Source of the DNA: Streptomyces mangrovi
GTDB lineage: Bacteria; Actinomycetota; Actinomycetes; Streptomycetales; Streptomycetaceae
Length of the DNA: 64,000 nt
Direction of reading: 5' to 3'
Assembly (NCBI RefSeq): GCF_900114215.1
Contig: NZ_FOSG01000011.1
Coordinates: 124,001-188,000 of the forward strand
Below the pieces are notes generated by a model. The model made no database searches and was not told where the DNA came from. It saw only the letters and a program-made list of their open reading frames with translations. Positions 51,170 to 59,704 of the stretch are shown here, in pieces; position 1 is the first letter of the stretch, and each line of letters begins with the position of its first letter. Made by a program: the position numbers and the translations under genes.

Positions 51170-52467
51170 GCGATGCTCCCCTCGGGGGCGCCGAAGTCCT
51201 GGAAGGCGATGGACTTCTCGACGGGGTAGACCTCGCGGCCGAGGATGTCGCGGATGATCCAGGAGTTGCGGTACGGGCCCATGCCCAGGTCCGGAGAGGT
51301 GACGCTGTGGGCGTGGACGGCGCCGTTCTGCAGGAAGACGCCGCGTCCGGTGACGTCGACGCTGTAGTTGCGGGCGACGTCGAAGCGGCCCGAGGAATCG
51401 AAGCGGAGGCGGTCGCGGATCCCGTCCAGGAAGGCGGGGACGCGGTGGCGGTAGCCGGTGGCCAGGATCAGGCCCTCGGTGGTGAGGGTGAACTCCTTGT
51501 CCTGCTCGACCTGGTGCAGGCCCAGGGTGTAGGAGCCGCTCGCCTCGTCGTGGGAGGCGGAGGTCAGCGCGGTGTTGGTCAGCAGCCGGGTGGGGACGGG
51601 GCCGGCGGCGCTCTTGGCGTACAGCAGGTCGAAGATGTCGTTGATCAACACCTCGTTGATGCCCTTGAACAGGCCCTTCTGCTCGCCCTCCAGCCGGTGC
51701 CGGGTGGTCTCGGGCAGGGCGTGGAAGTAGTCGATGTAGTCGGGGGAGGTCATCTCCAGGGTCAGCTTGGTGTACTCCAGCGGGAAGAACCGCGGGGAGC
51801 GGGTGACCCAGTTCAGGCGGTAGCCGTGGGTGTCGATCTCCGAGAGCAGGTCGTGGTAGATCTCGGCGGCACTCTGCCCGCTACCCACGACGGTGATGCT
51901 CTTCTTGGCCTGGAGCGCCTTCCTGTGCTCCAGGTAGCGGGAGTTGTGGATCAGGTCGCCGCCCAGTCCCTCGCAGGACCCGGGGACGTACGGCGGGGTG
52001 CCGGTGCCCAGCACCAGATGGCGGGCCCGGTGCTCGCCGAGCTCGCCGGTGGAGGTGTCGCGGGCGGTGACGGTGTACAGGCCCTCGGCCTCGTCGTGGG
52101 AGACGGCGACGACCTCGCGGCCGAAGCGGACGCAGGACAGCCGGCCGGCGGCCCAGCGGCAGTAGGCGTTGTACTCGGCGCGCAGCGGATAGAAGCTCTC
52201 GCGGATGTAGAACTGGTACAGGCGCCCGGACTGCTTCAGGTAGTTGAGGAAGGAGTAGGGGGAGGTGGGGTCGGCCATGGTCACCAGATCCGCCATGAAG
52301 GGCGTCTGCAGGGTGACGCCGTCCAGCAGCATGCCGGGGTGCCAGTCGAACTCCGGGCGGCTCTCCAGGAAGAGCCCGTCGAGGTCGTCGACCGGCTCGG
52401 TCAGGCAGGCCAGCCCCAGGTTGAAGGGGCCCAGTCCGATGGCTATGAAGTCGTGAGGGGTGGACAC
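51166..52467 (-). CDS. desB: Cadaverine/lysine N-monooxygenase (flavoprotein)
   Basis: 433 residues. FAD motif FIAIGLGPFNLGLACL (about 7-22), substrate region LESRPEFDWHPGMLLDGVTLQTPFMADLVTMADPTS, NADPH motif TVVGSGQSAAEIYHDLL (about 192-209), and the C-terminal ATGYRHRVP. Matches DesB/IucD/PvdA-type N-hydroxylases, which convert cadaverine to N-hydroxycadaverine with O2 and NADPH. GTG 52467, 31 bases after desA. It overlaps desC by four bases. Confidence 0.95.
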   Translation of the reverse strand: MSTPHDFIAIGLGPFNLGLACLTEPVDDLDGLFLESRPEFDWHPGMLLDGVTLQTPFMADLVTMADPTSPYSFLNYLKQSGRLYQFYIRESFYPLRAEYNAYCRWAAGRLSCVRFGREVVAVSHDEAEGLYTVTARDTSTGELGEHRARHLVLGTGTPPYVPGSCEGLGGDLIHNSRYLEHRKALQAKKSITVVGSGQSAAEIYHDLLSEIDTHGYRLNWVTRSPRFFPLEYTKLTLEMTSPDYIDYFHALPETTRHRLEGEQKGLFKGINEVLINDIFDLLYAKSAAGPVPTRLLTNTALTSASHDEASGSYTLGLHQVEQDKEFTLTTEGLILATGYRHRVPAFLDGIRDRLRFDSSGRFDVARNYSVDVTGRGVFLQNGAVHAHSVTSPDLGMGPYRNSWIIRDILGREVYPVEKSIAFQDFGAPEGSIA

Positions 52468-52498
52468 GTCGTCTCCGTGGGTCTGGTGATCCGGTGGT

Positions 52499-54073
52499 TC
52501 AGGCGGCCGGTGAGCCGCTGAGGCGGGCGGCGGAGGAAGCCAGATGCTCCTGGGCGTGCCCGGCGATCAGGTCGAGGACGGCGCGGATGTCGTCCGTCGT
52601 CGTCTCCGGGTTGAGCAGGGTGAACTTCAGGTGGTGGCGGCCGTCGACCACCGTTCCGGCGACCACGGCCTCGCCGGAGGCGGCCAGAGCCTCGCGGGCG
52701 TGCAGGTTGGCCAGGTCCACGGCCGTCTCGTCGCAGCCCGCGCCGGTGGCCCCGCCGGGGGTGCAGCGGAAGACCAGGGTGGACAGCGTCGGCCTGGTGA
52801 CGACGGTGAAGCGGGGGTCGTCCTCCAGGATCCGCCAGGCTTCGGCGGCGAGGTCCACCACCTGGTCGAAGAGGGCGCCGACGCCGTCGGCGCCCATGAT
52901 GCGCAGGGTCAGCCACAGCTTGAGCGCGTCGAAGCGCCGGGTGGTCTGCAGGGACTTGTCGACCTGGTTGGGGATGCGCTTCTCCGCGCTGCGGGCCGGG
53001 TTGAGGTAGTCGGCGTGGTACGTGGCGTGCCGCAGGGTGGCGCCGTCGCGGACGAGGACGGCGCTGGAACTGACCGGCTGGAAGAAGGACTTGTGGTAGT
53101 CGACGGTGACCGAGTCGGCCCGCTCGATGCCGCTCAGCAGATGACGGCGCGTGGGTGAGGCCAGCAGCCCGCAGCCGTAGGCGGCGTCGACGTGGAACCA
53201 CGTCCCGGCCTCCTGGCACAGTTCGGCGATCTCGGGCAGGGGGTCGATGGAACCGAAGTCGGTGGTGCCGGCGGTGGCGGAGACGGCCATCACCGTCAGG
53301 CCCTCCTCCCGGCAGCGGCGCAGCTCGCGGGCGAGGGCGTCGGTGCGCATCCGGCGGTCGCCGTCGCAGGGGACGCAGACGACCGATCCCGGCTCCAGGC
53401 CGAGGAGTTTGGCGGCCTTCAGCACGGAGAAGTGGCCGGCCTCGGAGGTCAGGACGCGCAGTTTCGGCAGCATCTCGCAGACCGGCGGCGGGGTGGGGGA
53501 GTTCTTCCGCAGCACCCGGAGGGCCTCCTCGCGGGCCAGCAGCAGCGCCTGGAGGTTGGACTGGGTGCCGCCGCTGGTGAAGATGCCGTCGGCGGCGCGG
53601 CCCAGACCGATGCGGGCGGCGGTCCAGTCGATGAGCCGGCGCTCCATCAGAGTGCCGCCGGCGCTCTGGTCCCAGGTGTCCAGGGAGGAGTTGACGGCGG
53701 AGAGGACGGCCTCGCCCAGCAGAGCGGGAAGCACCACCGGGCAGTTGAGGTGGGCGAGGTAGCGGGGGTGGTGGAAGTAGACCGCGTCGCGGAGGTAGAC
53801 CCGCTCCAGTTCGTCGAGGGCGGCGGCCGGATCGCCCAGGGGGCGGTCGAGGTCGATGCCGTCGATCACCGGGGCCAGTTCACCGGGGGTGACACCGGTG
53901 AACGGGCGGCTGGTTCCGGCGACGGTCCGGGCGACCCGTGCCACGCCTTCGGAGACCAGCCGCCGGTAGTACTCGGCGGTGGAGTCGTTCAGCAGATGGG
54001 AGCGGGGGTCGCCGCCGACGGGGTCGGCCGTGTCGGCAGGAGCGAGAGGGGAGGCGGATCCCTGGGGGCTCAC
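52499..54073 (-). CDS. desA: PLP-dependent lysine decarboxylase
   Basis: 524 residues, GTG 54073 with GGAGGA eight bases upstream. Group II decarboxylase: TSGGTQSNLQALLLAREEA (167-185), the PLP-aromatic FHVDAAYGCGLL and the Schiff-base Lys328 in VDYHKSFFQP. Strong match to S. coelicolor DesA (RSHLLNDSTAEYYRR, FHHPRYLAHLNCPVVLPALLGEAVLSAVNSSLDTWDQSAGGTL), but with about 23 extra N-terminal residues. It makes cadaverine from L-lysine, the first committed step. Its start is 33 bases below a DmdR/IdeR iron box, so the whole minus-strand operon down to 44405 should be iron-repressed. Confidence 0.95.
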   Translation of the reverse strand: MSPQGSASPLAPADTADPVGGDPRSHLLNDSTAEYYRRLVSEGVARVARTVAGTSRPFTGVTPGELAPVIDGIDLDRPLGDPAAALDELERVYLRDAVYFHHPRYLAHLNCPVVLPALLGEAVLSAVNSSLDTWDQSAGGTLMERRLIDWTAARIGLGRAADGIFTSGGTQSNLQALLLAREEALRVLRKNSPTPPPVCEMLPKLRVLTSEAGHFSVLKAAKLLGLEPGSVVCVPCDGDRRMRTDALARELRRCREEGLTVMAVSATAGTTDFGSIDPLPEIAELCQEAGTWFHVDAAYGCGLLASPTRRHLLSGIERADSVTVDYHKSFFQPVSSSAVLVRDGATLRHATYHADYLNPARSAEKRIPNQVDKSLQTTRRFDALKLWLTLRIMGADGVGALFDQVVDLAAEAWRILEDDPRFTVVTRPTLSTLVFRCTPGGATGAGCDETAVDLANLHAREALAASGEAVVAGTVVDGRHHLKFTLLNPETTTDDIRAVLDLIAGHAQEHLASSAARLSGSPAA

Positions 54074-54106
54074 GCGCGGGTCCTCCGAATCGGGGGAGCG
54101 GGAAAC

Positions 54107-54125
54107 TTAGGTGAGGCTATCCTAA
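54107..54125. promoter_or_regulatory. Iron box upstream of desA
   Basis: TTAGGTGAGGCTATCCTAA, a 19-bp site matching the DmdR1/IdeR consensus with conserved TTAGG/CCTAA arms. It lies 33 bases from the desA start and faces the terminator of the siderophore-interacting protein gene. Confidence 0.9.
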
Positions 54126-54142
54126 CTTACTTTGATCACATG

Positions 54143-54178
54143 AGAGCCCCTCGTACCACGGGTGGTACGTGGGGCTCT
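54143..54178 (-). terminator. Terminator of the siderophore-interacting protein gene
   Basis: AGAGCCCC (54143-54150) with GGGGCTCT (54171-54178), continued inside by GTACCAC/GTGGTAC. It lies 20 bases past that gene's stop and insulates it from the desA iron-box promoter. Confidence 0.75.
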
Positions 54179-54197
54179 GTATGGGTTTGACCCCTCG

Positions 54198-55148
54198 TCA
54201 GGCGGCGCCGGCGAGCGCCTCGGCGCGCAGATCCTCCTCCGAGGCGCCCAGCCGCCAGTACCCGGAGAAGGCCACCCGGCCGCGGTCGAGGCCCCGTTCG
54301 GACACCAGATGGCGGCGCAGCGCCCGCACCGCGGCGGCCTCGCCCGCCAGCCACGCGTACGCGCCGCCCCAGGCGTCCTCCGTCGGCGCGGCCTCGCGTA
54401 CGGCGTCGACCACCGCGCCGTGCCGCCGGAAGTCCTCCCGGACCAGCCAGGTGACCTCCGCGTCGGCCTCGGTGGGCAGCGGCCGTACGTCCCCGGCCCG
54501 GGGCACCTCCACCCACACCCGCGCCCGGACACCGGCGGGCAGCCAGGCCAGGATCCCGGCGACGGCGGGCAGCGCCGTCTCGTCGGCGGCGAGCAGCACC
54601 CGGTCCGTTCCGGCGGGAGGGCGGAAACCGACGCTCTTGTTCTCCGCGGTCACCGGGCCCAGCAGGCGGACCCGGTCACCGGGCCGGGCGCGCCGCGCCC
54701 AGCGGGTCGCGGGCCCGGTGTCGCCGTGCAGGACGAAGTCGACGTCCACCTCGCCCGCCTCCGGGCGCTGCGCGGCCACGGTGTAGGACCGCATGACCGC
54801 GCGCACCGCAGGGTCCATCGCCCGCCAGGCCGCGAACCAGCCGTCGCCCAGCTCCACCGGGACGACGGGCTCGCGCCGGCCGGGCTGCGGCAGGAAGAGC
54901 GAGAAGCTCTGGTCCCTTCCGCCACCCGCGAACCGCCGGAGCCGCTCCCCGCCGAAGGTGATCCGGACCAGGGACGGCCCCAGCCGCGCGGTGCGGAGGA
55001 CCGAGGCCTCGAAGAACTCGAACGCCGAGGCGGCCTGCCGGGCGGCGGGAGCGCGGCGGGGAGCCGGCCGCCGGTGAGCCGCGGGAGAGGCGGCGACAGG
55101 GGAGGCTGCGGCGGGAGAGGCGACGGGGGTGGCGGTGCGCGGTGTCAT
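54198..55148 (-). CDS. desF: Siderophore-interacting FAD-dependent ferric reductase
   Basis: 316 residues. The first about 40 are Ala/Pro repeats. The ViuB/YqjH-type domain follows: VRITFGGERLRRF, the FAD-binding MRSYTVAA, VDVDFVLHGDTGPATRWARRARPGDRVRLLGP, LLAADETALPAVAGILAWLP and AWLAGEAAAVRALRRHLVSERGLDRGRVAFSGYW. Such enzymes use NAD(P)H and FAD to reduce Fe(III)-siderophores in the cytoplasm. Adjacent to desA, as SCO2781 (desF) is in S. coelicolor; the symbol follows that synteny. It lies downstream of the substrate-binding protein on the same strand, but a strong terminator separates them. Confidence 0.88.
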   Translation of the reverse strand: MTPRTATPVASPAAASPVAASPAAHRRPAPRRAPAARQAASAFEFFEASVLRTARLGPSLVRITFGGERLRRFAGGGRDQSFSLFLPQPGRREPVVPVELGDGWFAAWRAMDPAVRAVMRSYTVAAQRPEAGEVDVDFVLHGDTGPATRWARRARPGDRVRLLGPVTAENKSVGFRPPAGTDRVLLAADETALPAVAGILAWLPAGVRARVWVEVPRAGDVRPLPTEADAEVTWLVREDFRRHGAVVDAVREAAPTEDAWGGAYAWLAGEAAAVRALRRHLVSERGLDRGRVAFSGYWRLGASEEDLRAEALAGAA

Positions 55149-55202
55149 CTGCGGGCTCTCCTTCTCGGAGGTTGCTGTCCTGCGCGGTCTGGGGTTGTGC
55201 GA

Positions 55203-55240
55203 TCGGGGCCGAAAGGCGACGTGGCGCCTTTCGGCCCCGA
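55203..55240 (-). terminator. 16-bp perfect stem terminator after the siderophore-binding protein
   Basis: Arms 55203-55218 and 55225-55240 are exact reverse complements, six-base loop, beginning two bases past the stop codon. Confidence 0.85.
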
Positions 55241-55241
55241 C

Positions 55242-56279
55242 TCAGCCGAGCTTCTTCGCCTTGGTGATGGCGTCGGCGAGGTTCTCCATCAGCGGGGCGG
55301 CGCCCTGGTAGGAGAAGCGCGGCACCGGGTCCCACTCGGCGACCTGGCCGGCCTTCACCGCCGGCAGCGCCTCCCAGGTGGGCTTGGACTTCAGGTCCTT
55401 CGGCTGCAGGGCGGTGCTGCGGTTGTCCAGGATGATCAGGTCGGCCTCGTACTGCCCGGCGTTCTCCCAGCTGAGGCTCTCGAAGTAGCCGCCGCTGGCC
55501 TTGACGTCCTCGGGGATGACGAACTCGACGCCCAGTTCGGCGAAGTACTTCAGGTCGGCCGCGGGCGCGGGGGTGGAGACGTAGAAGTAGTCCGCGCTTC
55601 CGGAGGCGGCCAGCACCCGCAGCCCGCCGCTGGCCTTGGCGGCCTTGCGGAGCTTCTCGGCGGCCGCCTCGAAACGGGCCTTGCCGTCGGTGACCTGCTT
55701 GGACTTCAGGTCGGCGCCCAGCGACTCGGCCAGGGCGGCGTAGCGCTGGATCGGCTTGAGCAGGGAGACGTCCGCGACCTGGACGGCGACGCTGGGGGCG
55801 AGCTTGAGGATCTTGTCCGCGCTCTCCTCCGGCACGTACCACAGCGAGTTGGCGTCGTACTGGTGCGTGACCAGCAGTTCGGGGCTGAGCGCGGCGTACT
55901 TCTCGATGTCGAACTCGCCCCAGGCGTTGCCGATGACCTCGATCTTCTTCACGTCCAGGTCGCCGGCCTGCGGGTGGGCCGAGCCGTCCTCCAGGACCGT
56001 CTCGCCGAAGACGCCGACGATCCGGTCCTTCAGGCCGAAGTCGGCCAGGGCGGCGGCGGTGCCGGTGAAGGCGACGATGCGCTCGGGGGTCTTGTCGGCG
56101 GTGACCTTCTTCTTGCGGTCGTCGGTGAACGACCAGGGGCCGCCGTCCTTCTCGGCGGTCCTGCCCGACGTCTGCGAACCGCCGTCACCGCAGGCCGTGA
56201 GCAGGGCGCCCAGGCCGAGGGCGCCGCCCGCCGCGAGAATGCCCCGGCGGGAGAGGTTGGCGGTTCTTGCGTAGGACAT
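55242..56279 (-). CDS. desE: Iron-siderophore ABC transporter substrate-binding lipoprotein
   Basis: 345 residues. Twin-arginine-like LSRRGILAAGGALGLGALLTAC with lipobox LLTAC, so it is probably a Tat-exported lipoprotein anchored to the membrane. The FhuD-type two-lobed binding fold is suggested by PERIVAFTGTAAALADFGLKDRIVGVFGE, YAALSPELLVTHQYD and EADLIILDNRSTALQPKDL. It delivers ferric siderophore to the permeases encoded divergently. The symbol desE follows the S. coelicolor order (binding protein, flavoprotein, desABCD); ligand specificity is not readable. ATG 56279. The shared 138-base intergenic region contains an iron box. Confidence 0.88.
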   Translation of the reverse strand: MSYARTANLSRRGILAAGGALGLGALLTACGDGGSQTSGRTAEKDGGPWSFTDDRKKKVTADKTPERIVAFTGTAAALADFGLKDRIVGVFGETVLEDGSAHPQAGDLDVKKIEVIGNAWGEFDIEKYAALSPELLVTHQYDANSLWYVPEESADKILKLAPSVAVQVADVSLLKPIQRYAALAESLGADLKSKQVTDGKARFEAAAEKLRKAAKASGGLRVLAASGSADYFYVSTPAPAADLKYFAELGVEFVIPEDVKASGGYFESLSWENAGQYEADLIILDNRSTALQPKDLKSKPTWEALPAVKAGQVAEWDPVPRFSYQGAAPLMENLADAITKAKKLG

Positions 56280-56343
56280 GACTGGGCCTCTCTGAGCAAA
56301 CGCACAAGGATGCGACAGGTGTTCAGACCACCGGCCGCGGCTG

Positions 56344-56362
56344 TTAGGTTAACCTAACCAAA
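56344..56362. promoter_or_regulatory. Iron box between substrate-binding protein and permease genes
   Basis: TTAGGTTAACCTAACCAAA (56344-56362) matches the classical IdeR/DmdR consensus at 17 of 19 positions and contains the perfect palindrome TTAGGTTAACCTAA. Being between divergent genes, it can repress both the binding-protein and permease transcripts. Confidence 0.9.
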
Positions 56363-56417
56363 GTTCGAGCCCAAGGGGGCGGTCGCCGATCTCCCCCCGG
56401 CACACCGGAGTCCGCAC

Positions 56418-57488
56418 GTGTCACTCATCAAACCGAGCCCCGCCGGGGAGACAACGGAACCGGCCCCGCCCCCTGCCGTGGAGGGGCCGCCGACGCGAAC
56501 CCGTACCGCCCTGCGCTCCGCCGGACTGGCGGGCGCCGTGGCCCTTCTGTTCGTCCTGCTGGTGCTGAGCCTGGGCTTCGGCGCCCGGCCGCTGTCGGCG
56601 GGCGAGGTCTGGTCCGGGCTCTTCGACAGCGGTTCCGCGACCTGGAGCGTGGTGCACGAGATGCGGCTGCCGCGCACCCTGCTCGGGCTGCTCGTCGGCC
56701 TCGCCCTCGGCCTGGCCGGCGCGGTGATGCAGGCGCTGACCCGCAATCCGCTGGCGGACCCCGGGCTGCTGGGCATCAACGCCGGCGCGTCGGCCGCGGT
56801 GGTCACCTCCATCGCCTTCCTCGGGGTGACCGGCTTCACCGGCTACGTGTGGTTCGCCCTGGTCGGCGCGGCGGTCGTCTCCGTCCTCGTCTACGCCGTC
56901 GGCGGCGGGCGCGGGGCGACCCCGGCGCGGCTGGCGCTGGCCGGCGCGGCGCTCAACGCCGCCCTGTACTCCTACGTCAGCGCCGCGATGATTCTGGACG
57001 CCGCGTCACTGGAGCGGATGCGTTTTTGGACCGTCGGCTCGCTGGCCTCGGCCCGGATGGACGCCGTGGTGCAGGTGCTGCCGTTCATCACCACCGGCAC
57101 CCTGGCCGCTCTCGCCCTCGCCCGGCCGCTCAACGCCCTCACGCTCGGCGACGACCAGGCCCGGGCCCTGGGCGCCCGGCCGGAGAAGGTGCGCGCCGCC
57201 TGCGTCGTCGCCGTCACCCTGCTGTGCGGCGCGGCCACCGCCGCCGCCGGCCCCATCGTCTTCGTCGGGCTGATGGTGCCGCATCTGGTCCGCGCGATCA
57301 CCGGCCCCGACCTGCGCTGGGTGCTGCCGTACTGCGCGGTGCTCGCCCCCGTGCTGCTGCTCGGCTCCGATGTGCTCGGCCGGCTGCTGGGCCGCCCCGG
57401 CGAGCTCCAGGTGGGCGTCGTCACCGCCGTCCTCGGCGGCCCCCTCTTCCTCTACGTCCTGCGGCGGCGGAAGGTGGCCGCCGCATGA
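56418..57488 (+). CDS. FecCD-family ferric siderophore permease, first subunit
   Basis: 356 residues, about nine or ten membrane helices. FecCD signatures: HEMRLPRTLLGLLVGLALGLAGAVMQALTRNPLADPGLLGINAGASAAVV and GPIVFVGLMVPHLVRAITGPD, with the ATPase-contact loop GDDQARALG. Start is GTG 56418; the first 35 residues are Pro/Thr-rich and cytoplasmic. Overlaps the next permease (ATGA at 57485). It forms a heterodimeric import channel with the next gene's product and is iron-regulated by the box at 56344. Confidence 0.93.
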   Translation: MSLIKPSPAGETTEPAPPPAVEGPPTRTRTALRSAGLAGAVALLFVLLVLSLGFGARPLSAGEVWSGLFDSGSATWSVVHEMRLPRTLLGLLVGLALGLAGAVMQALTRNPLADPGLLGINAGASAAVVTSIAFLGVTGFTGYVWFALVGAAVVSVLVYAVGGGRGATPARLALAGAALNAALYSYVSAAMILDAASLERMRFWTVGSLASARMDAVVQVLPFITTGTLAALALARPLNALTLGDDQARALGARPEKVRAACVVAVTLLCGAATAAAGPIVFVGLMVPHLVRAITGPDLRWVLPYCAVLAPVLLLGSDVLGRLLGRPGELQVGVVTAVLGGPLFLYVLRRRKVAAA

Positions 57489-58585
57489 GGACCGCCACGA
57501 GGACCGCCACGAGGACCGCCACGAGGACTGGCGCCGGAACCGGTAAGGGAACCGGCATGAGGATCCTCCGCGCCGGGCCGGCGCTCAGCCTCCGCTTCCG
57601 CCCCCGCGCCCTGGCCGCCGCCGTCGTCTGCCTGCTCGTGGCCCTGGCCGCCGGCGTCGTCACCATCGGCAGCGGCGACTACCCCATGAGCTTTGCCGAG
57701 GTGCTGACCACCCTCACCGGAGGCGGCACCCCGGCCCAGGACTTCATCGTCAACGAGCTGCGGCTGCCCCGGGTGCTCGCCGCCCTCCTCACCGGCGCAT
57801 CGCTCGGCCTGGCCGGGGCCGTCTTCCAGTCCGTGGTGCGCAATCCGCTGGGCAGCCCCGACATGCTCGGCATCACCCAGGGCGCCTCCACCGGCGCACT
57901 GCTCGTCGTCCTCGCCGGCGGCAGCAGCACGGCCCTGGCCGGCGGCGCCATCGCCGGAGGGGTCCTGACCGGACTGCTCATCTACGCACTCGCCTGGCGC
58001 CAGGGGCTCCACGGCTACCGGCTGGTGCTCACCGGCATCGGCGTCCTGGCGATGCTCACCGGCGTCAACGGCTACCTGCTCACCCGCGGCAAGCTGATGG
58101 AGGCCTCCCGCGCGATCCTGTGGATCACCGGCAGCCTCGACGGCCGCGGCTGGCCCGAACTCACCCCGCCGCTGATCGCCCTGGCGGTGCTGGGCCCGGT
58201 CGTCGTCCTGGGCTGCGGAAGGGCCCTGCGGATGACGGAGATGGGCGACGACGCGGCACACGCCCTCGGTGTGAGCGTCGAGCGCGCCCGCACCACGGCG
58301 CTGGGCTCCGCCGTCGTCCTGGTCTCCTTCGCCGCGGCCTGCGCCGGACCCGTCTCCTTCGTCGCGCTCACCGCGCCCCAGCTCGCCAAGCGCCTCACCC
58401 GCGCACCCGGTCCCAACCTGCTGCCCGCCGCCTGCATGGGCGCGGCCGTGCTGGTGGTCGCCGACTGGGCCGCCCAGAACCTCTTCACCGGACGGCAGAT
58501 CCCCGTGGGCGTCGTCACCGGCCTCCTCGGCGGTTGCTACCTGGTGTGGCTGCTGGCCACCCAGCGGAAGGCGGGAAGGATATGA
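57485..58585 (+). CDS. FecCD-family ferric siderophore permease, second subunit
   Basis: 366 residues if started at the ATGA overlap (57485), 342 from ATG 57557. The later start has AAGGGA six bases upstream and gives the usual family length; the first one reads through a 12-bp minisatellite into an (RTAT)-type repeat. Both are plausible. Membrane domain motifs: NELRLPRVLAALLTGASLGLAGAVFQSVVRNPLGSPDMLGITQGAS, GDDAAHALGVSVERAR (ATPase contact) and GPVSFVALTAPQLAKRLT. Partner of the preceding permease. Confidence 0.92.
   Translation: MRTATRTATRTATRTGAGTGKGTGMRILRAGPALSLRFRPRALAAAVVCLLVALAAGVVTIGSGDYPMSFAEVLTTLTGGGTPAQDFIVNELRLPRVLAALLTGASLGLAGAVFQSVVRNPLGSPDMLGITQGASTGALLVVLAGGSSTALAGGAIAGGVLTGLLIYALAWRQGLHGYRLVLTGIGVLAMLTGVNGYLLTRGKLMEASRAILWITGSLDGRGWPELTPPLIALAVLGPVVVLGCGRALRMTEMGDDAAHALGVSVERARTTALGSAVVLVSFAAACAGPVSFVALTAPQLAKRLTRAPGPNLLPAACMGAAVLVVADWAAQNLFTGRQIPVGVVTGLLGGCYLVWLLATQRKAGRI
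57488..57523 (+). repeat. 12-bp minisatellite at the start of the second permease gene
   Basis: AGGACCGCCACG is present in three perfect tandem copies (57488, 57500, 57512), followed by a partial fourth. If translated it gives a repeated Arg-Thr-Ala-Thr N-terminus. The unit is a multiple of three, so copy-number change keeps the frame. Confidence 0.9.
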
Positions 58586-59532
58586 ACACCCCCGCGGCGG
58601 TCCGGGACCTCCCCGGCCCCCAGGACCTCCAGGCCCCGGTCGGACACCCTCAGGACGGAGCAGAACGGATGACGCAGGGCAACCACCGCGACCACGGCAC
58701 CCCGGCAGCCGGGGGGACGAGGCTGAGCGGCGAGGGCCTGACCCTCGCCTACGACCGGCGGACGATAGCCGAGGACCTCACGGTCGCGATACCGGACCGC
58801 TCCTTCACCGTCGTCATCGGCCCCAACGCCTGCGGCAAGTCCACCCTGCTGCGCGCCCTGTCACGGATGCTGAAGCCGGTCGCCGGGGCGGTGCTCCTGG
58901 ACGGCAGGGACATCTCCTCGGCAGGCGCCAAGCAGGTCGCCCGCACTCTCGGCCTGCTGCCGCAGTCCTCCGTCGCCCCCGAGGGCATCTCCGTGTCCGA
59001 ACTGGTCTCCCGGGGCCGCTATCCGCACCAGAGCCTGCTGCGCCAGTGGTCGGCCGAGGACGAGCGCGTCGTCGCGGAGGCGATGTCCTCCACCGGCGTC
59101 GCCGACCTCGCCGACCGCGCGGTGGACGAACTGTCCGGCGGGCAGCGGCAGCGGGTGTGGATCGCCATGGCGCTGGCCCAGCAGACCCCCCTGCTGCTGC
59201 TGGACGAGCCGACCACCTACCTCGACCTCGCCCACCAGATCGACATCCTGGACCTGTGCGCCCGCCTCCACCAGGAGGAGGGCCGCACCCTGGTCGCCGT
59301 CCTCCACGACCTCAACCACGCCGCCCGCTACGCCACCCATCTGATCGCCATGCGCGAAGGGCGGGTGGTGGCCTCCGGGCCGCCGGAGCGGATCGTGACC
59401 GCCGAACTGGTCGAGGAGGTCTTCGGCCTGCCCTGCCGGGTCATCGACGACCCGGAGACCGGGACTCCGCTGGTGGTGCCCGCGGCGCGGCGCCGCGCCC
59501 GCAGGCCGCAGGTGGCCGGTCACCTCTCCTGA
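58582..59532 (+). CDS. Ferric siderophore ABC transporter ATP-binding protein
   Basis: 316 residues, ATGA overlap with the permease gene; ATG 58669 (DGAERMTQG) is a later alternative start. FecE/FhuC-type ATPase: Walker A GPNACGKSTLLRALS, Q-loop LLPQSSVAPEG, signature LSGGQRQRVW, Walker B LLLLDEPTTYLD, switch AVLHDLNHAARYATH. Powers import by the two FecCD permeases. The first about 45 residues are unstructured. The operon ends at a complex hairpin. Confidence 0.93.
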   Translation: MNTPAAVRDLPGPQDLQAPVGHPQDGAERMTQGNHRDHGTPAAGGTRLSGEGLTLAYDRRTIAEDLTVAIPDRSFTVVIGPNACGKSTLLRALSRMLKPVAGAVLLDGRDISSAGAKQVARTLGLLPQSSVAPEGISVSELVSRGRYPHQSLLRQWSAEDERVVAEAMSSTGVADLADRAVDELSGGQRQRVWIAMALAQQTPLLLLDEPTTYLDLAHQIDILDLCARLHQEEGRTLVAVLHDLNHAARYATHLIAMREGRVVASGPPERIVTAELVEEVFGLPCRVIDDPETGTPLVVPAARRRARRPQVAGHLS

Positions 59533-59542
59533 TCCGTCCCGC

Positions 59543-59605
59543 CGCCCCGGTTCCTCCGGCCGCCCCGGTTCCTCCGGCCGCCCCGCGGCCGGAGGAACCG
59601 GGGCG
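59543..59605 (+). terminator. Hairpin with duplicated left arm after the siderophore import operon
   Basis: The right arm (59586-59605) is the exact 20-base reverse complement of two overlapping left copies, 59543-59562 and 59561-59580. Two alternative stems with loops of 5 or 23 bases are possible. Confidence 0.8.
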
Positions 59606-59704
59606 TCAGCGCAGGCCGAGCCCCGCGGCCGGCAGGGGCCACGAGGCCCGGAACTCCCACCACCAACCCCCGGCCGGTCCCGGCCCGGCCCGGCCGGGGA
59701 GGGG

